Shown: piece after piece, positions 1-5,129 of the stretch
Layout of the letters: each line of letters opens with the position of its first letter
Numbering within the stretch: the stretch's first letter is position 1
Assembly (NCBI GenBank): GCA_018896395.1
Contig: JAHIMN010000257.1
Location: forward strand, 1-8,089
Direction: 5' to 3'
Source of the DNA: Verrucomicrobiota bacterium
Lineage (GTDB): Bacteria > Verrucomicrobiota > Kiritimatiellia > JAAZAB01
Length of the DNA stretch: 8,089 nt
Position numbers and translations under genes: made by a program
The notes under the pieces: model-generated
The model's database searches: none
Told to the model about the DNA's origin: nothing
The model's input: only the letters and a program-made list of their open reading frames with translations

Positions 1-99
1 CGAGCGCGCGGCCAAGCCGGTTGCCGGCAACTGAAACCACTTCTCCTTGCGGCCGCCCCGCAGGGATCCATTCACTTCCAATAAACACGTCATGCTCAT
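1..99 (-). CDS. Unrecognised reading frame downstream of mraZ (partial, runs off left edge)
   Basis: An open frame reads leftward from an ATG at 97-99 to the window edge without a stop (33 codons). Its N-terminus is MSMTCLLEVNGS and it continues with a basic stretch (RGGRKEK) and WFQLP. A GGGGA stretch lies about 8 bases upstream of the ATG, and G/C-ending codons predominate after the first few codons, which fits real coding sequence. It begins 88 bases after the mraZ stop on the same strand, so it could be the next gene of a division/cell-wall operon. However, the N-terminus does not look like RsmH (MraW), which usually follows mraZ and begins with a His-x-Pro-Val-Leu-type motif. I cannot name the product. 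A second ATG two codons later (91-93) is an equally possible start. Only the beginning is visible, so confidence is low. Confidence 0.4.
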   Translation of the reverse strand, partial: MSMTCLLEVNGSLRGGRKEKWFQLPATGLAARS

Positions 100-122
100 A
101 ATCGTTTTCCCCGTTCGTTGCG

Positions 123-154
123 CGGTCCGGCGATCCGGCGGTCCGGCGGTCCGG
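123..154. repeat. Four tandem copies of an 8-bp unit (CGGTCCGG)
   Basis: Four head-to-tail octamers occur: CGGTCCGG at 123-130, CGATCCGG at 131-138 (one mismatch), and CGGTCCGG at 139-146 and 147-154. They lie between the mraZ stop and the next start on the minus strand. Each unit contains the palindrome CCGG, so the array can also fold on itself in RNA. This could be a replication-slippage tract, a protein-binding array or part of an untranslated spacer. No coding frame is implied. Confidence 0.9.
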
Positions 155-187
155 ACACATGCGCTTCCGGCCCGCCGTTGTATTTTT

Positions 188-673
188 TTAGAAATCCAAA
201 TACCGCACGGCTTCGTCTATGGTCGTCGCATCAATGGATTCGGTGGACTGCTTCCATAATTCCGGATCCCACAATTCGAACCGGTCCCAGGCGCCCACGA
301 GTTTCACCTGGTCGACAATTTTTGCGCAGGCAAGCAATTCGTCCTTGATGCGGATGCGGCCCTGGGAATCCCAGGCCACCAGGTCTGAACTGGAGGCCAG
401 GATGCGCGCAAAGAGCCGCGCCCTTTTATCGCCGATACCGATTTTGCGGAATTTATCCAAGCGCTTCGCCATTTCACGGGCCGGATAGACGTACAGGCAT
501 TTTTCGTTGTTGAGCCCGGGCAGGACATAAAGGCTTTTTGGGGCGCCCACTTCCGCGCGCCAGATGGAGGGTATGGTGAGGCGTTTTTTGGGGTCCAGCG
601 CATGCAGAAAACTGCTGGCAAAGCCCCCACTGCCTAGCACCGGTTCCGGTCGTTCTATATCATGCTGCTCCAC
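188..673 (-). CDS. mraZ: MraZ, transcriptional regulator of the division/cell-wall cluster
   Basis: MraZ is a SpoVT/AbrB-fold, ring-forming DNA-binding protein that usually represses its own promoter and the dcw cluster. Both tandem MraZ half-domains are visible. The first holds the signature LDPKKRLTIPSIWR after FASSFLHA. The second holds DSQGRIRIKDELL followed by the very typical VKLVGAWDRFELWDPELW. The stop is TAA at 188-190. The start is uncertain. The frame is open to a TTG at 725-727 and has an ATG at 695-697, but both overlap the proposed -35/-10 elements. I chose the GTG at 671-673, which follows a purine-rich AAGGGGGGGAAA and gives 161 residues. A GTG at 638-640 would give 150 residues, closer to the family's usual 143-152. 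Either way the N-terminus extends past the usual family start, where a Met-Phe immediately precedes the first half-domain. The gene is transcribed leftward, divergent from the glycosyltransferase. Confidence 0.93.
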   Translation of the reverse strand: MEQHDIERPEPVLGSGGFASSFLHALDPKKRLTIPSIWRAEVGAPKSLYVLPGLNNEKCLYVYPAREMAKRLDKFRKIGIGDKRARLFARILASSSDLVAWDSQGRIRIKDELLACAKIVDQVKLVGAWDRFELWDPELWKQSTESIDATTIDEAVRYLDF

Positions 674-684
674 TTTCCCCCCCT

Positions 685-714
685 TGTTTGACACCATTTG
701 ACACTTTAACCCAC
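685..714 (-). promoter_or_regulatory. Candidate MraZ operator: three direct repeats, 10-bp period
   Basis: Read on the minus strand, three consecutive decamers occur: GTGGGTTAAA (705-714), GTGTCAAATG (695-704) and GTGTCAAACA (685-694). Each starts with GTG followed by G or T and G or C, so the boxes recur exactly once per helical turn. Known MraZ operators in E. coli and mollicutes are short G-rich boxes (TGGGA- or GTGG-like) repeated at about 10-bp spacing ahead of mraZ, so position and geometry fit autoregulation. A weaker G-rich decamer (AGGGGGGGAA, 675-684) follows in the same phase. The assignment as an operator is inference; the repeats themselves are directly visible. Confidence 0.62.
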
Positions 715-724
715 CAGTTGTCAA
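696..724 (-). promoter_or_regulatory. Candidate mraZ promoter (TTGACA-17-TCAAAT)
   Basis: The minus strand has a perfect -35 hexamer, TTGACA (719-724), 17 bases of spacer and a 4/6 -10 hexamer, TCAAAT (696-701). Transcription would start near 689, about 16 bases ahead of the GTG at 673. The -10 lies inside the second operator-like decamer, so a protein bound there would occlude RNA polymerase. The -35 sits in a small dyad (AGTTGT-CA-ACAACT, 716-729). Confidence 0.5.
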
Positions 725-815
725 CAACTATTTTTAATTATTTTTTAGGGCAAATTCAGGCCGGCAAAAGCCCAAAAGGGGCGCATGGCCGACTGGGGGA
801 TAGTTTGTTTCCTTT

Positions 816-847
816 GGTTATCATCAACAGGCTGATAACCGCCTGTT
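816..847. repeat. Two interlocked perfect inverted repeats
   Basis: Dyad A is GGTTATCA (816-823) with TGATAACC (833-840), a perfect 8-bp stem. Dyad B is AACAGGC (826-832) with GCCTGTT (841-847), a perfect 7-bp stem. The left arm of B sits in the loop of A, and the right arm of A fills exactly the loop of B, with no unpaired bases between arms after 826. A and B therefore cannot easily form together in RNA. They could be alternative hairpins, or overlapping operator dyads on DNA. There is no T-tract, so a simple terminator is unlikely. The element lies between divergent mraZ and the glycosyltransferase. Confidence 0.7.
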
Positions 848-879
848 AATAACGTGTCAAAAGACCGCGACGAGCTGGA

Positions 880-908
880 TTGACAATGGCAAGGAGGAAT
901 AATATGCT
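880..908 (+). promoter_or_regulatory. Candidate promoter for the glycosyltransferase (TTGACA-17-TATGCT)
   Basis: A perfect -35 hexamer TTGACA (880-885) is followed by a 17-base spacer and TATGCT (903-908, 4/6 to consensus). The start of transcription would fall near 915, giving a leader of about 65 bases before the TTG start at 980. The same bases can be read as a strong Shine-Dalgarno (AAGGAGGAAT, 891-900) before an ATG at 904-906 that opens a 54-codon frame. The two readings are mutually exclusive unless another promoter lies upstream. Confidence 0.4.
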
Positions 909-930
909 TCAACCAGCAACCATCGTACTG

Positions 931-957
931 GGAAGCGCTCTTTCGGGAAGTGCTTCC
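931..957 (+). promoter_or_regulatory. Leader hairpin upstream of the glycosyltransferase start
   Basis: GGAAGCGCT (931-939) pairs with AGTGCTTCC (949-957) as a 9-bp stem with one G-U pair, closing a 9-base loop (940-948). It ends 10 bases before the AAGGGAG ribosome site at 967-973. There is no following T-tract, so it does not look like an intrinsic terminator. It could modulate translation or stability of the leader. Confidence 0.5.
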
Positions 958-979
958 AAACAACAGAAGGGAGTGTTAA

Positions 980-2719
980 TTGTCCAGCCTTTTTCAATTG
1001 CCTCGTCGGTTCTGGCGCATCAGTTGGCAACATGGTATTCACATGGCCGTTCTGATGACGTTCCGTAAATTTGCCCGCCTGTGCGGTTTCCCGAAAGCAG
1101 GCCTCGGACTCATGGAAAAATTCCCGCCGACGAAACCCTCCAACGCGGCGGCGTATTTGCCACTGCTGAAGATACGACCGTTCGTTTCGATCGTCATGCC
1201 GGTCTATAATTCGGCATGGCTGAAGGAAACCGTGGCGAGTGTTTTGGCACAGAGCTACGACCGCTTCGAACTGATCCTGGTGGATGACCAGTCCACCCAG
1301 CCGCGCACGCTCGCCGCGCTTTCAGAAACCGGAGGCGATCCGCGCGTGAAGCTGATCCGCAACGCGCGCAACCTGGGCATCAGCGGAGCCACCAACACCG
1401 GCATTGAAGCGAGCCGGGGCGATTATATCGCCTTCATGGACCACGACGACCTGCTGCATCCGGACGCGCTGACCTACTTCGCGCGGGCCGTGAACGACGG
1501 CCATGACGAGGACGTGTTTTTCACCGACGAGGTCGTGATCAACAGCAAGAACACCATCGTCGGGCAGATACGCAAATGCCCGATCTCGCTCGACCTTCTG
1601 CTCTCGTGCAACGCCGTCCTGCATTTCGTCATCATGAAGCGAGCGGCGCTCCGGCAGGTTGGCCCGCTGAATTCAGACTACGACGGCGCGCAGGATCACG
1701 ATCTCATGTTGAGAGCCCTGGAACACGGGCTCCGGTTTTATCACCTGCCGCTCACGCTCTACGCCTGGCGCGCCCATCATGCGGCCACCTCCAACGACAT
1801 CCGCTCGTTCAACCGTCATTCCACGCCGGAATGGCCCAAGTCCTACCTCAACGGGAAAAAAGCCATCCAGGCTTATCTCGACCGCCACGCGATCCGGGCC
1901 ACGGTGACCGACGATGCGTTTTGCTGGTACCGGGTCAAGTACGCCCTGCCGGATACGCGCGACGAAGTTGCGATCATCATCCCATTCAAGGATCAAGCGG
2001 CCTACTTGCGGCGCCTGCTGGAAAGTTTTAAAAAAACAACATTCGCCAATACCGTCGTGTACCTGGTGGACAACCGGTCGGACCAGGCGGAAACCAAGGC
2101 TTACCTGGCCTCCCTGCGCCCAAGCCCGACCGGTCGGCTCCGCCTGCTGACGTTTGACGAGCCGTTTAATTACGCCCGTTTACATAACTGGGCGGCTGCT
2201 CAAATCCCTAACGAGCTCCTGTTGTTTCTGAATAACGACGTAGAGATCCAGCGGGGCGACTGGCTGGAAGCAATGCTGGAGCATATTTACCGCGAGCGGG
2301 TTGGCGCGGTGGGCTGTCGGCTCAGGTACCCGAACGGCGAGCTTCAGCATGGCGGCATGGTGTTCCGGCCGGACGTGTATTATTGCGCCATGAATCTCCA
2401 TCGCGATGAAAGCTATTACACGAGGGTCCAGCGGGATGTCAGCGGCGTGACTGCCGCCTGCATGCTGATCCGCAAATCGGTGTTTCAGGCCGTAGGCGGT
2501 TTTGATGAAGTCCGGTTCCCAATCGCATTCAATGATGCCGACCTTTGCCTGAAAATTATTCGCTCCGGCTATAAAATCATGTACACGCCCTTCGCCGAGC
2601 TGGTTCACCATCAATCGGCCTCCCGCACGGAGCAGGAAGAGAGCTATGAGAAATGGGCGTTGTTCAGTCGGCACGTGGGCCCGTCGCCAATGATTGACCG
2701 GCATTACCGGCTGTCCTGA
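980..2719 (+). CDS. Two-domain family-2 glycosyltransferase (surface polysaccharide assembly)
   Basis: The 579-residue protein carries two GT-A, GT2-type catalytic domains in tandem. Domain 1 (about 68-275) has the opening VSIVMPVYN, the nucleotide-binding LILVDDQST (98-106), the metal-binding DHDD (154-157) and a QDHDL acidic motif (238-242). Domain 2 (about 328-546) has AIIIPFKD, YLVDNRSD, LNNDVEI (417-423), an FNDADLCLK catalytic-base region (517-525) and VHHQSASR (542-549). This architecture is typical of cytoplasmic or membrane-associated bifunctional transferases building O-antigen- or rhamnan-like chains from nucleotide sugars. Both active sites look intact. Residues 1-67 are a basic, poorly conserved lead. 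The TTG start at 980 was chosen because AAGGGAG (967-973) lies 6 bases upstream; ATG codons at 1043, 1055 and 1112 are alternatives without comparable sites. No transmembrane helix is evident. Donor and acceptor sugars cannot be deduced. The gene converges on the kinase-like gene, with 29 bases between their stops. Confidence 0.95.
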   Translation: MSSLFQLPRRFWRISWQHGIHMAVLMTFRKFARLCGFPKAGLGLMEKFPPTKPSNAAAYLPLLKIRPFVSIVMPVYNSAWLKETVASVLAQSYDRFELILVDDQSTQPRTLAALSETGGDPRVKLIRNARNLGISGATNTGIEASRGDYIAFMDHDDLLHPDALTYFARAVNDGHDEDVFFTDEVVINSKNTIVGQIRKCPISLDLLLSCNAVLHFVIMKRAALRQVGPLNSDYDGAQDHDLMLRALEHGLRFYHLPLTLYAWRAHHAATSNDIRSFNRHSTPEWPKSYLNGKKAIQAYLDRHAIRATVTDDAFCWYRVKYALPDTRDEVAIIIPFKDQAAYLRRLLESFKKTTFANTVVYLVDNRSDQAETKAYLASLRPSPTGRLRLLTFDEPFNYARLHNWAAAQIPNELLLFLNNDVEIQRGDWLEAMLEHIYRERVGAVGCRLRYPNGELQHGGMVFRPDVYYCAMNLHRDESYYTRVQRDVSGVTAACMLIRKSVFQAVGGFDEVRFPIAFNDADLCLKIIRSGYKIMYTPFAELVHHQSASRTEQEESYEKWALFSRHVGPSPMIDRHYRLS

Positions 2720-2720
2720 A

Positions 2721-2747
2721 GAAATGATTAGCCCGGATGAAATGATT
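2721..2747. repeat. 9-bp direct repeat between convergent stops
   Basis: GAAATGATT occurs at 2721-2729 and again at 2739-2747 (18-base period). It fills nearly the whole 29-base gap between the convergent glycosyltransferase and kinase-like stops. No hairpin with a T-tract is present, so no intrinsic terminator can be called for either gene here. Confidence 0.6.
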
Positions 2748-2748
2748 G

Positions 2749-3723
2749 TTACATGAAGGCCAGGAGGCGGCGCAGGATACGTTCCAGGACGCGGCGACGG
2801 CGGGTGCCCGTTGGAAAGTGCGTTTCCATCAGGCGGCCGGTCTTCTGCACAAACTGCCAACCGACGCTGGCCTGCATTTGCATGATCTTCGCGTGATAGT
2901 CCCGCAAAACCTGCCGCTGATGTTCAATAGTTTCCAGGAGCGACGGCACGGAATGGGCGTATTTCGCGTAGCGGTCCTTGTAGCGGTAACAACGCTCGCG
3001 ACCAAAGACATACGCTTGAAAAGCCTCGTCCATCTCCCGGTAGCGGCGGACCGTCTCCGGCGAAAGGGCAAAGCGGTCCAGCACCGCGGACATGGGCATC
3101 CAAGTCTCGAGACCGAACGCCTCATTCTTCTCGTAAAAGTAAAACAGGCTCCGGAACAGGACAAACGAAACCGGCAGGCATCCCTCGAACACCCATTCAT
3201 GGTCAATGAGATAATGCCGGTCGCCGTCCACGATAATATTTTCAAACACCAAGTCCACCAGCGCCGGCGTCAGAAATGGTCCCAGGCCATCGAGCTCCGC
3301 CAGCGATGCAAGGCCAAAGACCTGCCGCATGGCCTCCGTCAACACCGGCACCGGAACCGTGGCAAAAGCGCTGTTCAGCAACGCCAGGTAGTCGGCAATG
3401 ATACCCAGGAACCGCGCCTTATCCTGCTCCAGAAAAGCGCTGACCAGCAGGGCATCCAGACTGCGGCCTTCCACGAAATCGAACCGCAGGGTTTGCTCGT
3501 CAATGACGGTGACTTCCGGCAACCGGAGGCGGTCGCCGTGCAGGCTGTGACGGATCGGCGCGGCCTGTTCGTGCAGGCGTTGGAGGTGCCCAACTGCGTC
3601 GGAAGCAAGCGCTTTTTTCAGGACAAACTTCCGGTCACGGTCCCGCCAGATCGAGGTTTCAATCTGAAACGGGGGCAGGCGATGACGATTATATTTGGCA
3701 TACAACAAGTCCATAGGGCGCAT
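2749..3723 (-). CDS. Kinase-fold (APH/LPS-kinase-like) protein with coiled C-terminus
   Basis: With an ATG start at 3721-3723 the protein has 324 residues. I see a small-molecule-kinase pattern. KFVLKKA (36-37 for the paired lysines) resembles the ATP-anchoring lysine strand, and FDFVEGRSLDALL (from about 81) resembles the hinge. VDLVFEN places Asp157 five residues before Asn162, like the HRDxxxxN catalytic loop. LIDHEWVF places Asp174 twelve residues later, like the metal-binding DFG aspartate. The C-terminal third (about 260-300) is heptad-like and ends with SVGWQFVQKTGRL and a very basic tail, a style seen at the ends of proteins from polysaccharide clusters. The likely role, by inference, is phosphorylating a sugar, lipid or glycan, or a pseudokinase partner of the neighbouring transferase. 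The frame extends upstream to a GTG at 3871-3873 and an ATG at 3838-3840 (preceded by GGGAG), but codons there include AGG and ATA and look less coding. An ATG at 3712-3714 is another candidate. Family assignment is from motifs only. Confidence 0.8.
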   Translation of the reverse strand: MRPMDLLYAKYNRHRLPPFQIETSIWRDRDRKFVLKKALASDAVGHLQRLHEQAAPIRHSLHGDRLRLPEVTVIDEQTLRFDFVEGRSLDALLVSAFLEQDKARFLGIIADYLALLNSAFATVPVPVLTEAMRQVFGLASLAELDGLGPFLTPALVDLVFENIIVDGDRHYLIDHEWVFEGCLPVSFVLFRSLFYFYEKNEAFGLETWMPMSAVLDRFALSPETVRRYREMDEAFQAYVFGRERCYRYKDRYAKYAHSVPSLLETIEHQRQVLRDYHAKIMQMQASVGWQFVQKTGRLMETHFPTGTRRRRVLERILRRLLAFM

Positions 3724-3730
3724 TATAGCA
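3722..3730 (-). promoter_or_regulatory. Extended -10 promoter candidate for the kinase-like gene
   Basis: The minus strand reads TGCTATAAT (3722-3730), a perfect TATAAT with the TGn extension that lessens the need for a -35; no good -35 is seen upstream. Initiation about 7 bases downstream would fall at 3714-3716, that is at or next to the ATG at 3712-3714. That would give a leaderless or nearly leaderless message starting MDLLYAKYN. If so, the ATG at 3721-3723, whose AT are the last two bases of the TATAAT, would not be transcribed. Confidence 0.45.
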
Positions 3731-3799
3731 CGCTCGAAAATAATTGGTAGCCCCTTCCGAAAAACGGCCAGGAGAAGAAACCTGCGTCGCACTATTTCC

Positions 3800-3827
3800 T
3801 TGATACACCCAGGGGAGTGATCATAAT
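3800..3827 (+). promoter_or_regulatory. Candidate promoter for the radical SAM gene (TTGATA-16-CATAAT)
   Basis: TTGATA (3800-3805, 5/6) is followed by a 16-base spacer and CATAAT (3822-3827, 5/6). Predicted initiation near 3834-3835 is only 4-5 bases ahead of the ATG at 3839, so the transcript would be almost leaderless. This agrees with the lack of a Shine-Dalgarno directly before that ATG. The AGGGGAG at 3811-3817 lies in the promoter spacer and would not be in the RNA. Confidence 0.5.
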
Positions 3828-3838
3828 ATGCCCTATAC

Positions 3839-5041
3839 ATGACAGCTCCCGTTCCCATTCCTCGATTTGACACGATCAGCGATTATCACAGGTATTGGAG
3901 CGTCTGCGTACCGGTCTTATCAATAAATCCTCGTTTCCTGCATATTGCCCTGGACCTATGCAACACCTGCAATCTGAGATGCAGTTTCTGTTATCTTTCG
4001 CTCCCCGCGTTCCGGGGAAAAGCGATTTTTTTGACCGCGGAAAGCATCCATCGGCACTTACAGCATCTGCTCCCCTTTACGCGCCGCTTATGTTTATCGT
4101 GTGGATACGAGCCCTTGGCTTCGCCTCATTTCACGGAGATCCTTTCGTCGTTAGCCCCCTATCATATACCCCAGCTGGATCTTGTCACGAATGCCACGTT
4201 GCTTTCGGAAGATAAGATTGAGGCCATTATAAAGAACGGCGTGCAAACCCTCCGGTTCTCTTTAGACGCTGCCGACAAAACGACCTACGAATCTATGCGA
4301 CACGGGGCGTGTTTTGAAACTGTGATCGCCAATATCAAACGGCTTGCGGTACGAAAAAAGGAACTAGGCAGTCGGACCCCTTCTCTTGCGATGATTGTCG
4401 TTTTAATGCAATCCACCCTCCATCAGTTAAAGGATCTTGTGGACCTGGCGAAAGAACTGGGTGTCGCGTCCATAACCATGCAACATTTGATACCTTTTCC
4501 GGGTTTGCATATGGAAGCCCAGGTGATAACGGAAAAAGATGCCGCGCCCTACGATGCGCTGATCGGCCCACTCCACGAGTATGCGCAAAAGAATCGAATC
4601 TTTCTTTCGGCGCCCAATCCTTTTCATCCAAATCCTCCGCGCCTTGACGGGTGGTTGCTTCCACTCCGCTCCCGGGCGAGCCGCCTTTGCCAGGCCATCG
4701 TTAATGCACAGATGAACCCCAGCCAGAACATGCAGGACATAACCTATGGCATAATCAATCATGGCCTGCGACTCGTTCGCAGAGCTTATTGCCCCGCGCA
4801 TCCATTTTGCAGGAACCCGTTCAATTACATCATTATGACACCTGAGGGCCGAGCCAAAGCTTGCCCTTATTTAGACGACGCATGGCTTAAGGTTTTCGAC
4901 TCGGGCATGCCGTTAACCTCCGTGTTCTTGGGAGATGAATATCAGGCATTGCGGCAGATAATGATGGATGGGGGCCCCCATCCTGCACCCTGCCTTAAAT
5001 GCCCGGATTGCCAATTGTTAAATACCAAAAAACGTATATAA
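3839..5041 (+). CDS. Radical SAM enzyme with a shortened SPASM-type C-terminus
   Basis: This 400-residue protein has the radical SAM cluster motif C44-x3-C48-x2-C51 (within LCNTCNLRCSFCYLS), which binds the [4Fe-4S] cluster that cleaves S-adenosylmethionine. GYEP (89-92) replaces the usual GGEP SAM-binding motif. VTNATLL (116-122) and LRFSLDA (138-144) are typical barrel strands. At the C-terminus C324-x12-G-x4-C342 matches the first half of a SPASM domain, and C385-x2-C388-x2-C391 follows close to the end; C284 and C318 are additional candidates. The spacing is shorter than a full SPASM signature, so one auxiliary cluster may be lost or altered. SPASM enzymes commonly modify peptides or other bound substrates, but no substrate is indicated and no precursor peptide gene is seen nearby. 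The ATG at 3839 is the first in-frame start after an in-frame TAA at 3824. GC in sampled 60-base stretches is about 48-52%, against about 60% in neighbours, suggesting separate acquisition. It is divergent from the kinase-like gene. Confidence 0.92.
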   Translation: MTAPVPIPRFDTISDYHRYWSVCVPVLSINPRFLHIALDLCNTCNLRCSFCYLSLPAFRGKAIFLTAESIHRHLQHLLPFTRRLCLSCGYEPLASPHFTEILSSLAPYHIPQLDLVTNATLLSEDKIEAIIKNGVQTLRFSLDAADKTTYESMRHGACFETVIANIKRLAVRKKELGSRTPSLAMIVVLMQSTLHQLKDLVDLAKELGVASITMQHLIPFPGLHMEAQVITEKDAAPYDALIGPLHEYAQKNRIFLSAPNPFHPNPPRLDGWLLPLRSRASRLCQAIVNAQMNPSQNMQDITYGIINHGLRLVRRAYCPAHPFCRNPFNYIIMTPEGRAKACPYLDDAWLKVFDSGMPLTSVFLGDEYQALRQIMMDGGPHPAPCLKCPDCQLLNTKKRI

Positions 5042-5051
5042 TAATATCGCA

Positions 5052-5080
5052 TTGAAATCCGTGCTATCAGCGGTTAACAT
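5052..5080 (+). promoter_or_regulatory. Candidate nfeD promoter (TTGAAA-17-TAACAT)
   Basis: TTGAAA (5052-5057, 5/6) is followed by 17 bases and TAACAT (5075-5080, 4/6). It lies in the 88-base gap after the radical SAM stop. Initiation near 5087 would leave a leader of about 43 bases containing the AGGGG ribosome site that precedes the nfeD ATG. This supports nfeD starting its own transcription unit. Confidence 0.5.
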
Positions 5081-5129
5081 GTAAAAATTCTCATCGAAAA
5101 AACGCGCATATCTTGCAGGGGTATATATT

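Noticed and set aside
816..847. Interlocked dyads as an H-type pseudoknot.
   Set aside because: The loop crossing the first stem would have zero bases, which is sterically unworkable for an 8-bp stem; alternative hairpins or operator dyads are more likely.
854..863. GTGTCAAAAG on the plus strand as an additional MraZ box controlling the glycosyltransferase.
   Set aside because: Only one copy; MraZ binding needs several boxes at about 10-bp spacing and none flank it.
904..1068. 54-codon frame as a peptide substrate (RiPP precursor) for the radical SAM enzyme.
   Set aside because: It is nearly 3 kb from the enzyme, has no Cys, no obvious leader/core division, and its start coincides with a promoter -10; most of its length is a shadow of the glycosyltransferase frame.
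2180..2860. Minus-strand frame of 226 codons opposite the second glycosyltransferase domain.
   Set aside because: Shadow of a clearly conserved GT2 domain on the plus strand; no independent domain or ribosome site.
2746..3750. Long plus-strand frame of 334 codons opposite the kinase-like gene.
   Set aside because: It is the antisense shadow of the minus-strand gene: its translation lacks any recognisable motif and is rich in Gln, His and Arg, while the minus frame carries a coherent kinase-like pattern.
3828..3842. Mini-ORF ATG CCC TAT ACA TGA overlapping the radical SAM start, preceded by AGGGGAG, as translational coupling.
   Set aside because: The AGGGGAG lies between the -35 and -10 of a good promoter and the ATG is directly after the -10, so the mini-ORF is probably not transcribed with its ribosome site.
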